From assembly GCA_023408315.1 (NCBI GenBank), contig JAEYKI010000006.1, forward strand, positions 1 to 64,000: a stretch of 64,000 nucleotides of DNA, written 5' to 3'. The DNA is from Bacillota bacterium. Lineage in GTDB: Bacteria; Bacillota; Clostridia; Christensenellales; Christensenellaceae. Both the position numbers and the translations under genes were made by a program. How positions within the stretch are numbered: position 1 is the stretch's first letter; the number at the start of each line of letters is the position of its first letter. The notes beneath the pieces are model-generated. The model searched no databases. It worked only from the letters and a program-made list of their open reading frames with translations, and had not been told where the DNA came from. Shown in pieces: positions 45,555 to 53,812 of the stretch.

Positions 45555-45878
45555 TTACAGATTGTTTACCATGCTGAGTATGTTTCTCCTTTGTTGCTCG
45601 GTCAGATTCGTACCCAGCATATCCAGGAGCTGGCGCAGCGACTGGTCATTCAATGAACCGCTCTGTTTTGCCTTGCGCAATTCGTTCATCATGTCGTCCC
45701 GGCTCATGCCCTGCGCTTGCCGCAACTGGTTTTCAATATCTCCCATGCCCGGCATATTGCCCATGTTCACGTTGCCCATATTGGGCATACCGCCCGTATT
45801 TTGACCCGCCTGCTGTTGGCCCGTCTGCTGCTGGCCCGGTCCCTGCTGTTTTCCGGATACATACTCTTTAAAATTCAT
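45555..45878 (-). CDS. Small Gln/Gly/Met-rich low-complexity protein
   Basis: A 107-residue protein. The first half is low-complexity (GQQQTGQQQAG, then a repeated NMGN/GMPNMG motif at about 30-48). The second half is predicted helical (about 50-105) with LRQLLDMLGTNL near the end. AGGTGAG lies before the ATG. It is divergent from the larger low-complexity gene at 45973 and shares the MGNMG pattern with it. I recognise no family and infer a shared condensate-like or surface-related role only weakly. Confidence 0.6.
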   Translation of the reverse strand: MNFKEYVSGKQQGPGQQQTGQQQAGQNTGGMPNMGNVNMGNMPGMGDIENQLRQAQGMSRDDMMNELRKAKQSGSLNDQSLRQLLDMLGTNLTEQQRRNILSMVNNL

Positions 45879-45972
45879 TTTTGCTCACCTCATGATATAG
45901 TATTTCCAACTCAGCCTTTTAGTGAACACAAAGTTGATAAGCGGCATAAATTAATCCATAGAGGTGGAGCAG

Positions 45973-46782
45973 ATGATGTATAGAAGCTATAAAATGCGTC
46001 CTAAAATCAGCCACAGCCAGCCGCAAAACGCGCCGGGCGAAAATCCGGCGGATCGGCAGACCGGCGCGCAATCCCGCAAAAAAAGAACATACCCTTACAA
46101 TTACAACGCGCGCGGTCCTTCGCGTCCCTCCGGGTCAGGGGGCGCACGGCAGGCCAACCGCGGCGCGCCCAACCGCAACCAAAACCAGGGATTCAATCCG
46201 TTCGGTATGTTCGGCGGTAATCCGTTTGGTTTTGGATCGCAGGGCGGAGGCTATAACCAGGGCTACGGTCAGAGCAACCAGCAATATGGCCAGCAACCAA
46301 ACTGGAACTCCCAGGGAGCGCAGAGCGGAAGCAACTGGTCTGACCCTGCACGCGAAAGCGTGGGTGCGGATTACTGGGATAATCCTGGCGGAAACACATA
46401 CGAAGCAGATGGCAATTCCTCCTACGGAGGACAGACAGACAACACCCAGTACGGTAGCGGCGACTGGCAGCAAAGCAGCGGCCCCTCCTATGGCCAGGGG
46501 AGCAGCGGATACGGCCAGAATGCGGGCGGACAGTACGGCAATCCAATGGGAAACGGCAATTCCAGCACACCTTTTGGGAACATGGGCAACATGGGCAACC
46601 TTTTTAACATGATGGGAGGTAACCCTCTGTTTTCAATGTTCTCCGGCATGGGCGGAGGAAATCCGTTGGGCAATATGATGGGCGGCATGGGCGGTATGGG
46701 CAATCCTATGGGTGGCATGGGCGGAGGCATGGGTAACATGAACCTCATGAATATGCTTAGCATGATGATGGGCAGAAGATAA
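45973..46782 (+). CDS. Prion-like, Gly/Asn/Gln/Met-rich low-complexity protein
   Basis: A 269-residue protein. A short basic start (about 1-50) with YNYNARG is followed by a Gly/Gln/Ser/Tyr/Asn-rich stretch (50-200) with repeated GYGQ, GGQYG and SYGQG units, then a Met/Gly/Asn-rich tail (190-265) with FGNMGNMGNLFNMMGG and GGMGGMGNPMG. The composition recalls prion-like domains and spore or surface proteins. There is no signal peptide or membrane helix. ATG at 45973 (or 45976) has AGGTGG upstream. A GTG at 45964 overlaps that site. Confidence 0.6.
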   Translation: MMYRSYKMRPKISHSQPQNAPGENPADRQTGAQSRKKRTYPYNYNARGPSRPSGSGGARQANRGAPNRNQNQGFNPFGMFGGNPFGFGSQGGGYNQGYGQSNQQYGQQPNWNSQGAQSGSNWSDPARESVGADYWDNPGGNTYEADGNSSYGGQTDNTQYGSGDWQQSSGPSYGQGSSGYGQNAGGQYGNPMGNGNSSTPFGNMGNMGNLFNMMGGNPLFSMFSGMGGGNPLGNMMGGMGGMGNPMGGMGGGMGNMNLMNMLSMMMGRR

Positions 46783-46984
46783 TACCCGTTCTGCACAGTA
46801 TTTCGTACGGCAATGGTCTCATTTATACGTTTTAAGCAAGGCTGCGCTACGGACGGTGTGTTTTTTGACGCCCAAGATAAAAAAGGTTCGGGCGCCGTCC
46901 ATACCCCTTTTTGAATCATAAAACCGGCTGCCCGGGTCTAGGATCAACTGATATATCGGGCCGCCGTATGCTGCGGCCATGTTT

Positions 46985-47018
46985 AAAAAAGCCCCGGAAT
47001 GCTTTTGTGTTCCGGGGT
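46985..47018 (-). terminator. Terminator of the MFS gene
   Basis: On the minus strand AACCCCGGAA and TTCCGGGGC pair around CACAAAAGCA, followed by TTTTTT. The hairpin begins within the stop codon. Confidence 0.82.
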
Positions 47019-48301
47019 TATATCTTCAGTCTTGCCTCAGCGCCCGGACGGGTTCCGGGCTCTTTTTTTAATTTATGCAAAAACACATGCATCGCAAACG
47101 CCGCGGTGGGAAAAACAGCCGCAACAATAATTCCAAACCGCATTGCTCCCTGGTCTGCGGTTTCCCCCAGCGCCTGCGCAAAAGCCTGCACAAAAGGCAA
47201 ACCCGCCACATTATCCATTACAAGGCCTGTGATCCAGGGGCCCACTGCCCCTCCAAGGTTGCCGAACGCGGCAAGTATGCCAAACATCCACGCGCCAGCC
47301 ATAGGAAACCGCTCATGCGATACCACCAGCGTGCCCGGCCACAACAGGCTTACGGCAAATCCGCCAACCATGCACGCGGCAATATTAAGCGCCGGCACAT
47401 TCGCCAGCGCCAGTATCAAGTAACAGGCCGCGGCCAGCCCAGCGCCGCCAATGAGCAGCCTGTTCATATTTGTCTTTTTACCATACAGGCCGTTCATCAT
47501 TCGTCCCAGGCCGGCCATGGCCGCGAATCCGCACATGCCCAATATGTCCCCCGCCAATTTGGGAAGCATCAGCCCCCGTTCCATAAACGCGGAAACCCAT
47601 TGGTTCATCACCACTTCAGAGGCACAGCCAAAAAACATGGCCATAAGGGCAAACAGGTAAAATGGTTTAAAAAAGATATCCCGCATAGTAAGGCGATGCT
47701 TTTCCGGGATCAGTTCCGGAAATTTTGCGCCAAAGAACATAAAAAAGTTGAGCATGGGAAACGCGGCCCATATGGCTACAATCAGCTGCCATTTGTTCTG
47801 CCCCGCAAAATATAGCAAAAGCGTGGTGCAGACGATCACCGCCACCTGGCCCCACGCGTAAAAAGAGTGCATCAGGCTGATGGCCGGGCCATTTTTGGTT
47901 GGAATAGCATTAATGACCGGGCTTAATACCACCTCGTACATACCGGCGGAAAAAGAAAAAATCAAAGTCGCCACAGCCATGCCCAAAAACACGTTTGGCG
48001 CAAAAAGAGCGGGAGCGGCCGCAAAAAGAAGCATGCCGCAAAAAGCCAGCAAGGTTGCCGGAAGCACAAGCTTGCGATACCCAAGCCGGTCTACAAAACG
48101 GCTGAACACAACATTGGATACAACCTGCGTGCCAAAGTTTATGCCCACCAGCAGCCCCAGGTCCGTATAGCTGAACCTGTACAGGTTCATAAGAGGCACA
48201 AACAGAATAGGCGTGATATTCAATAAAACAGCCTGCACAAATATCCCGGTAAAGCAGGAAAACGTTGTTCGCCTGAACGGATTGACTTTATTCAAACTCA
48301 T
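47018..48301 (-). CDS. Major facilitator superfamily transporter
   Basis: A 427-residue transporter with 12 predicted helices. After helix 2 there is the loop motif RFVDRLGYRK (about 65-74), the usual signature A of MFS. The start at 48301 is chosen because GTGAGG lies upstream; the longer frame to 48370 includes no good site. Its substrate is not evident. It lies next to the sugar-phosphate dehydrogenase gene but has its own terminator. Confidence 0.82.
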   Translation of the reverse strand: MSLNKVNPFRRTTFSCFTGIFVQAVLLNITPILFVPLMNLYRFSYTDLGLLVGINFGTQVVSNVVFSRFVDRLGYRKLVLPATLLAFCGMLLFAAAPALFAPNVFLGMAVATLIFSFSAGMYEVVLSPVINAIPTKNGPAISLMHSFYAWGQVAVIVCTTLLLYFAGQNKWQLIVAIWAAFPMLNFFMFFGAKFPELIPEKHRLTMRDIFFKPFYLFALMAMFFGCASEVVMNQWVSAFMERGLMLPKLAGDILGMCGFAAMAGLGRMMNGLYGKKTNMNRLLIGGAGLAAACYLILALANVPALNIAACMVGGFAVSLLWPGTLVVSHERFPMAGAWMFGILAAFGNLGGAVGPWITGLVMDNVAGLPFVQAFAQALGETADQGAMRFGIIVAAVFPTAAFAMHVFLHKLKKEPGTRPGAEARLKI

Positions 48302-48461
48302 ATTAAACCTCACGGCTATTATATATGGAATACTCTTGATATGCAAACATGGGCCAGAGTTCATTGGCAAGTTTAAGGTATATTTACCACGCTATAACCG
48401 ATTCCTCCATATTATATGGTTCCAGCAACAAGCCACATTTTATAAAAATCCTTTTCGGTAT

Positions 48462-48494
48462 AAAAAAGGCCACACAGCCATAGCTGTGCGGCCT
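48462..48494 (-). terminator. Terminator of the deoR-dehydrogenase operon
   Basis: On the minus strand AGGCCGCACAGC and GCTGTGTGGCCT pair around TATG, and a T run follows. Confidence 0.85.
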
Positions 48495-48507
48495 ACATAA
48501 ATTTTGG

Positions 48508-49764
48508 TCAGATGGGCTTCGCATGAGCCAGCAGGTATTTTTCCGCCTCGCCGTTCCACATGCCGTTATGTTTTTTCACCAGTTTGTCCAGTTCCGCAAA
48601 CATGGGGTCCGTTTTTCCCTTTTCTGCAAAATCGTCCAGCGCCACCAGAGGCAGGGATATCTGCACATACATCAGCTTTTTGCCGCCCGGAATCTTGGGC
48701 AGGTTCAGGGTCGTCTCCACAACACTGTCCAACCCGCCAATGTGCGTAATCATAGCGGAAGGATTCACCTTGCCGCCCGTCATCATATACAGGGCTTCCT
48801 TCAGGTCGTCCGTATTGCCGCCCGTGTTTCCGGCAATGTGCGTCTGGGCGTAATGCGCGTTATAAAAATTAAACTCCGCCTTAAACTCCGGGTTTGTGGG
48901 GCCGGAGAAGAAGTTCAAGCATCCGTCTATGCCAAGCATCCTGTCTGCCATTTCCACAAGGGCTTTCACCGGCGCAAACACATATACGTCGTTGTAGCCG
49001 CCCGCACCCGCCAGATCCTTCAGGTACTGCTCATCATGCTCGCTCATATTTATATAACGCAGATCGACGCCAATAGACCGCGCATATTCCTCCGAATATA
49101 CCTCGTTGGCTCGCGCAAGCCTTGCCGCGTCAATATCCGTAATCACCAGGAGCGAAGGCCTTCTGCCGCAGTGCAGCGCATAGTCGATGGCACCCAGGCC
49201 CATGGGGCCCGCACCCGCAAGAATAGCCATTTTACCGCCCTCCACAATGCCCATCTCATGCTTGTAGGAACCCATTTTTGAATGGTAGTTCACATGAAAC
49301 CCGCCCACAATGCAGCTCATGGATTCGGACAGGGAACCAAAATAGAACGAATCAGATTCATATTTTAAAAAGTTGTTGGTTTCAAATACTTCAGAAGGAA
49401 GGATCATGTACGTCGCGTCCCCGCCAAAAAATTCGTAGGAATACCCCGGCGCGTCCAAAGACCCCTTATAAAACAGCGCTGGCTGAATGGTAAACTTATC
49501 TCCGGGCTTGGCAAGGTGCTTTAAATTCTCCGCGACTTCAACCACTTCCCCACAGAACTCATGCCCTATGATAATCGGATGTTCGGCAATGTTCCGGGGC
49601 ACGCGCTTGTGATCCTCTCCCTGTATGGCCGCCTTGTACGTGGACATGCAAATGCTGTCCGAAATAACTTTAACAAGTATTTCATTTGTCTTAATGGGCG
49701 GCAGTTCGAACTCTTCCAGCCTTAAGTCGTTTTTACCATACAGCCTGACTGCCTTTGTTTTCAT
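48508..49764 (-). CDS. Zinc-dependent dehydrogenase similar to L-sorbose-1-phosphate reductase
   Basis: A 418-residue medium-chain dehydrogenase/reductase. The GHEFCGEVVEV stretch (about 67-77) is the zinc-binding signature and AGAGPMGLGAIDYAL (about 183-197) the dinucleotide-binding fold. The length and the DeoR-family regulator directly upstream resemble SorE-type enzymes that reduce ketose-1-phosphates. The exact sugar is unknown. It lies 16 bases after the regulator gene, so they form an operon. Confidence 0.72.
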   Translation of the reverse strand: MKTKAVRLYGKNDLRLEEFELPPIKTNEILVKVISDSICMSTYKAAIQGEDHKRVPRNIAEHPIIIGHEFCGEVVEVAENLKHLAKPGDKFTIQPALFYKGSLDAPGYSYEFFGGDATYMILPSEVFETNNFLKYESDSFYFGSLSESMSCIVGGFHVNYHSKMGSYKHEMGIVEGGKMAILAGAGPMGLGAIDYALHCGRRPSLLVITDIDAARLARANEVYSEEYARSIGVDLRYINMSEHDEQYLKDLAGAGGYNDVYVFAPVKALVEMADRMLGIDGCLNFFSGPTNPEFKAEFNFYNAHYAQTHIAGNTGGNTDDLKEALYMMTGGKVNPSAMITHIGGLDSVVETTLNLPKIPGGKKLMYVQISLPLVALDDFAEKGKTDPMFAELDKLVKKHNGMWNGEAEKYLLAHAKPI

Positions 49765-49780
49765 ACTTTACCTCCAAAAT

Positions 49781-50539
49781 TTATATTACCGTAACATTCC
49801 TGCGTTTTGCCTCGCCTAAAACTTCCTCGCCGATCTCGCCATCTGTTACAAGTACGTCTATATCTTCCATATACGCATACGTAAACGGCATTATTTTATT
49901 AACCTTTGCGGAGTCCATTAAAACAATTGTTTTGCGCGCCCGGCTCACAACCTCTTTTTTTATCTCGCATTCCGTGTAGGTGCCGCTGGTAAAACCGCTT
50001 TCAATAGAAAAGCCGCTGGTTGCCATAAAGGCAATGTCAATATTCACTTCGCGTATGAAACTGGCTGAATTGATTCCGGAAACAGAGATGGTCCCACGGT
50101 TCACCTGCCCGCCGATAAGCGTTACGCTGGGCTTGTGTTTTTTTATAAGTTCCATGCCGATATTCAGGCCGCTCGTCATTACGGAGAGATACTCGTCCTC
50201 CATCTCCCGGGCAAAAAGCATCATCGTGGTACCCGCATCCACATAAATGGAACGGCCGCGTTCAATAAATTGGAGCGCTTTTTTGGCGATGATATACTTT
50301 TGCGCAACGTTTTCAAGCGCCCGCTGCGAATAAATATCTTCCGCCGCAATAGACAGCCTGCTCATAGCCACCGCGCCTCCGCGCGTCCGTTTGATAAATC
50401 CGTTGTCCTCCAAAAACTTGAGGTCTCTGCGGAGCGTCATACTGGAACAATCGTGGAACATATCTTCCAGATCCTTTAGCTTCACTTCGCCGCGTTTTCT
50501 TAAAATATCTTTTATTTCTTCGCGCCTCTCCGTATTCAT
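49781..50539 (-). CDS. DeoR/GlpR-family transcriptional regulator
   Basis: A 252-residue regulator with an N-terminal winged helix (about 1-58, the recognition helix near SSMTLRRDLKFLE) and a DeoR sensor domain (about 75-250) with the effector-site pattern VDAGTTMM near 100-107. Such proteins sense phosphorylated sugars. It probably controls itself and the dehydrogenase gene downstream. Confidence 0.88.
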   Translation of the reverse strand: MNTERREEIKDILRKRGEVKLKDLEDMFHDCSSMTLRRDLKFLEDNGFIKRTRGGAVAMSRLSIAAEDIYSQRALENVAQKYIIAKKALQFIERGRSIYVDAGTTMMLFAREMEDEYLSVMTSGLNIGMELIKKHKPSVTLIGGQVNRGTISVSGINSASFIREVNIDIAFMATSGFSIESGFTSGTYTECEIKKEVVSRARKTIVLMDSAKVNKIMPFTYAYMEDIDVLVTDGEIGEEVLGEAKRRNVTVI

Positions 50540-50573
50540 GAGTCAAACCACCCCAATTATTCTATTTTTATCA

Positions 50574-50602
50574 ATAATATCACACTATTCACCCATTAAC
50601 AA
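50574..50602 (-). promoter_or_regulatory. Promoter of the deoR-dehydrogenase operon
   Basis: TTGTTA (50597-50602) and TATTAT (50574-50579) on the minus strand are 17 bases apart, about 35 bases before the start codon. Confidence 0.58.
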
Positions 50603-50721
50603 GCGCATTTATAACATAATTTTGATTGTTTTTTTCATTTATGCTCTGCATATATGAAATTTTATCAGGACACACATACTAAAATACAAATAAATATCGA
50701 ATGAGTCTTTTTCGATATTTG

Positions 50722-50750
50722 TTGACACAAGGCCCATATTTTGATAAACT
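50722..50750 (+). promoter_or_regulatory. Promoter of the tRNA-Ser pair
   Basis: TTGACA (50722-50727) and TAAACT (50745-50750) are separated by 17 bases, about 40 bases before the first tRNA-Ser. Confidence 0.72.
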
Positions 50751-50791
50751 TTATACGCTGACTTTTCAAGCGGTTCCAGGGTCGGCAATGC

Positions 50792-50880
50792 GGAGAGATG
50801 TCCGAGTGGCTTATGGAGCTGGTCTTGAAAACCAGTGACTCCGCAAGGGGCCGGGGGTTCAAATCCCTCTCTCTCCGCCA
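50792..50880 (+). tRNA. tRNA-Ser(UGA)
   Basis: An 89-base class II tRNA with acceptor GGAGAGA/TCTCTCC, anticodon stem CTGGT/ACCAG around CTTGAAA (UGA), a long variable arm and encoded CCA (50878-50880). Confidence 0.93.
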
Positions 50881-50908
50881 AAAGAATATAAGTTGTGAAA
50901 TTCGGCAT

Positions 50909-51002
50909 GGAGAAATACCCAAGTTTGGCCGAAGGGGCGCCCCTGCTAAGGGTGTAGGTCGGGGTAACCGGCGCGAGGGTTCGAATCCCTCTTTCTCCGC
51001 CA
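50909..51002 (+). tRNA. tRNA-Ser(GCU); probable integration target
   Basis: A 94-base class II tRNA with acceptor GGAGAAA/TTTCTCC, anticodon stem CGCCC/GGGTG around CTGCTAA (GCU), a long variable arm and encoded CCA (51000-51002). Its last 15 bases plus one (50989-51003, CTCTTTCTCCGCCAC) recur exactly at 61379-61393, and 12 of them at 57467-57478. Confidence 0.93.
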
Positions 51003-51003
51003 C
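50989..51003 (+). other. Attachment-site core (attL) in the tRNA-Ser 3' end
   Basis: CTCTTTCTCCGCCAC spans the 3' acceptor strand, CCA and the next base of tRNA-Ser(GCU). The same 15 bases lie at 61379-61393. An insertion that reconstitutes the tRNA 3' end explains the pair. Confidence 0.65.
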
Positions 51004-51006
51004 CTG

Positions 51007-51059
51007 AAACAGTAGTTGCAATCTGAACCCCTTAGGGTTGAACAGCAGCTACTGTTTTT
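51007..51059 (+). terminator. Terminator after tRNA-Ser(GCU)
   Basis: AAACAGTAGTTGC (51007-51019) and GCAGCTACTGTTT (51045-51057) pair with an inner AACCCCTTAGGGTT hairpin, then TTTT follows. Confidence 0.75.
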
Positions 51060-51195
51060 CTATTTTCCCTTATTTCAATGGGATTTTAGGCGTTTTTGTT
51101 TCAGTCCGAAATTAGATATAATTCCAAAAAAATCTTAAAACCCCATAGAAAAGATCAAAAAAGTTAACTTTCGAACCCCTATTGTACAATTAAAA

Positions 51196-52341
51196 TCACT
51201 CGGCAACCTTTTGTTTAAGACAGAAATCAGATTCTGCTTGTTCCGGTGTCTTGTATTTAAGTTTTTGCTGAGGCCGTTTTGCGTTGTAAAATTCCATATA
51301 GCTGTCGATGGCTTTACGAAACTCGCTTTCCGAACGGTACTTTGTACGATACAGTTCTTCGCGTTTCATAGAAGAAAAAAACGATTCCGCTACTGAGTTA
51401 TCATACGGCACATACGCTCTTGAGAATGACTGTTGTACTTGGAGTGATTTAAGGTAATCATAGAATGTTTTAGAGCGATAGTTTGAACCACGATCAGTGT
51501 GAAAAACCAACTTTTTATCAGGGCGACGATTTTCGTACGCTTGTTTGAATGTGGATTTTACTAATTGAGTGCTATTGACCAACCCAACTCGGTATCCGAC
51601 GACTTTCCGGGAAAACAAATCTATGATGACACAAATGCAATAGGATTTTTCATTATATCTATAATAAGTAACGTCACTGACCCATACCTGATTTGGTTTG
51701 TCTGTGTGAAATTCCTGATTTAAATGATTCTTAAATTTTCTACTGTCTTTTATATATTGAGACTTAGCAGTTTGCCGGATACTTACCAATCCCATATCTC
51801 GCATCAGTTCCAATACCATTTCCTGACTTACACGATAACCGTTATTTCTCAAAACCGCCGTAATTTTACCGGCACCAAAAATCTGGTTACTATCATCATA
51901 GACTTCCTGAATTTTCATCCGCAACTCTTCTCGTCGTTTCGCATAGTAGGAATTGTCCCTTTTGTTCCGAAGAATATGATTGTAAAAAGTGCCACGCGAA
52001 ACATCCATAGCCTCACATAACATATGAACATTGTACTGACCATAGAGATTTTCTAAAGCTATAAGTTTTTCCTCCAACGGAGCAGTTGGTGAACATTCGA
52101 CTGTTTTTAGGATCTCAATTATGCCTTCTAATCGCTTAACCTTGTTTTCCAATAAACGAAAGTTTGTCAAGTTAACGGCCTTTTGTTTGCCGCTTTGTTG
52201 TTTGTTTCTGAATATCTTAATCCATGAGTACAATGTGCTTCTTGGAATAGCAGATTCTTCAAGAATTGATAAAACAGATTCACCAGATAAGTACCGTTCA
52301 ATAAGACTTTGCTGCTCAGCTTCTGTGTATTTACAATTCAT
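51196..52341 (-). CDS. IS3-family transposase, single open frame
   Basis: A 381-residue transposase that fuses an N-terminal helix-turn-helix and coiled-coil part (about 1-80) with the rve integrase core. The DDE triad is visible: Asp in VWVSDVTYY, Asp in VFHTDRGSNY and Glu in VAESFFSSMKREEL. Most IS3 members join two frames by a slip, whereas here one frame runs throughout. ATG at 52341 has AAGGAG. Terminal inverted repeats could not be fixed by eye, so the element's ends are not given. It opens the island behind tRNA-Ser. Confidence 0.88.
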   Translation of the reverse strand: MNCKYTEAEQQSLIERYLSGESVLSILEESAIPRSTLYSWIKIFRNKQQSGKQKAVNLTNFRLLENKVKRLEGIIEILKTVECSPTAPLEEKLIALENLYGQYNVHMLCEAMDVSRGTFYNHILRNKRDNSYYAKRREELRMKIQEVYDDSNQIFGAGKITAVLRNNGYRVSQEMVLELMRDMGLVSIRQTAKSQYIKDSRKFKNHLNQEFHTDKPNQVWVSDVTYYRYNEKSYCICVIIDLFSRKVVGYRVGLVNSTQLVKSTFKQAYENRRPDKKLVFHTDRGSNYRSKTFYDYLKSLQVQQSFSRAYVPYDNSVAESFFSSMKREELYRTKYRSESEFRKAIDSYMEFYNAKRPQQKLKYKTPEQAESDFCLKQKVAE

Positions 52342-52548
52342 GCTATAAATCTCCTTTCGAGGTATTATAACATGAAATTTTGGCAATTAACGTGCTTTGG
52401 GGCAGCGTTTTAGTTTTATAGTAGCATCTAAATGAAAATTTTTCGTCTATTTTCTACATATTTCTTCACAAAATTTCCAAATGGTGCTAAGATATATTTA
52501 TATAATTGTATCTTTTCCATGTAGAGAAACTTGAATTGAGGAAATATT

Positions 52549-53808
52549 ATGAACTTAGCAACCGTGTTGAATTCATATAGCGATGAATACTGGGATTTTA
52601 AAGATGCAAAAAATGATGGCATACATAGCATTGCAAACTATCCGGCTCCAATGGTTGCCCCAATGCAACATGAGTTGTTAAACATCTTGCTAAAAGAAAA
52701 TCCTGCTTATCGGAAAATATTGGATCCGTTTCATGGCTCTGGAGTAACATTAGTTGAGGGACAATCTTTAGGACTTGAAGTTTTTGGGATAGATATTAAT
52801 CCATATGCGCACATTATTACACTTGCAAAACTTGAAAAATATGATCCCGAAATCATCGAGATTGCAAATCGCGGAATAATGCAGCGAATAGATAATCTGC
52901 GAAAAAACAACATCGTAGTTCTCCATTCTTTTGATAATATTCAAAAATGGTTTCGTAACGATATCATAAATGATCTTCGTGTTATTCGCACAGCAATAAA
53001 TATGGAGCCTAATTCAAAAACCCGCAGATACTTTTGGCTTTGTTTCGGAGAAACAGTAAAACGATACAGTAATACGCGAACCTCAACTTTTAAATTACAT
53101 GTTAAAGAAGCTGAGAAAATTCTTGAAATGGAAAACAATGTTATAAGTGATTTTTCGAAAAAAATAATGGATACATACAAGCTAATTGGTTATCCAAGAC
53201 AAGGAACTTTCCACTTGGCTTGTGGTGATTCTATAGAAATAATGCAAACTTATGAACAAGGTTCTTTTGACATAATTTGTACATCACCTCCTTATGGAGA
53301 TAATGCAACTACTGTTACCTATGGTCAATTTTCTACATTGCAGTTACTTTGGATTGACAGCAATGATTTTCAATATGATTCAAGTTGTGTTGACAATTAT
53401 TCTAAAATCGATTCAATGAGCTTGGGTGGCGCACATTCAACAAATAATGCATTTTTCTATTCGCCGATTATTTCGTCATACATTGATCGACTATCCCTTC
53501 ATAAACGAACCAAAATTAAGCGCTTTTACGCTGATTATGAAAACTCTTTTCGGCTAATGTCTCGTCTTCTAAAGCCAAAAGGAAGCATGGTATTAACTCT
53601 TGGAAATAGAATGGTGGATCGCTTAGAATTTCCTTTCATTAATATTAATAAAGAAATCGCACAATATTACGGATTAGAATTGGTACATGTTATTAATCGA
53701 AATATCATAAAAAAAAGAATGCCTGTTCGTGTTTCAAGATTATCAGATGGTAAACCAGTAGATTCAATGTCAAAAGAGACTGTACTATTGTTTAGGAAGG
53801 GAGATTGA
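52549..53808 (+). CDS. DNA methyltransferase (TSPPY type, amino-group)
   Basis: A 419-residue SAM-dependent DNA methyltransferase. Motif I is DPFHGSGVTLVEG (59-71) with an acidic partner IDINPYAH (81-88). The catalytic motif IV is TSPPY (245-249), which is typical of N4-cytosine and some N6-adenine enzymes. About 180 residues lie between them. No restriction endonuclease is fused. AT-rich codon use sets it off from the core genome. GAGGAA precedes the ATG. It ends four bases before the GHKL ATPase gene, so they are likely co-expressed. Confidence 0.85.
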   Translation: MNLATVLNSYSDEYWDFKDAKNDGIHSIANYPAPMVAPMQHELLNILLKENPAYRKILDPFHGSGVTLVEGQSLGLEVFGIDINPYAHIITLAKLEKYDPEIIEIANRGIMQRIDNLRKNNIVVLHSFDNIQKWFRNDIINDLRVIRTAINMEPNSKTRRYFWLCFGETVKRYSNTRTSTFKLHVKEAEKILEMENNVISDFSKKIMDTYKLIGYPRQGTFHLACGDSIEIMQTYEQGSFDIICTSPPYGDNATTVTYGQFSTLQLLWIDSNDFQYDSSCVDNYSKIDSMSLGGAHSTNNAFFYSPIISSYIDRLSLHKRTKIKRFYADYENSFRLMSRLLKPKGSMVLTLGNRMVDRLEFPFININKEIAQYYGLELVHVINRNIIKKRMPVRVSRLSDGKPVDSMSKETVLLFRKGD

Positions 53809-53812
53809 TGAA

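Noticed and set aside
51100..52440. Terminal inverted repeats of the IS
   Set aside because: CCCCTATTGTAC near 51177 and CCCCAAAGCAC near 52405 are somewhat alike, but the match is too weak to fix the ends.
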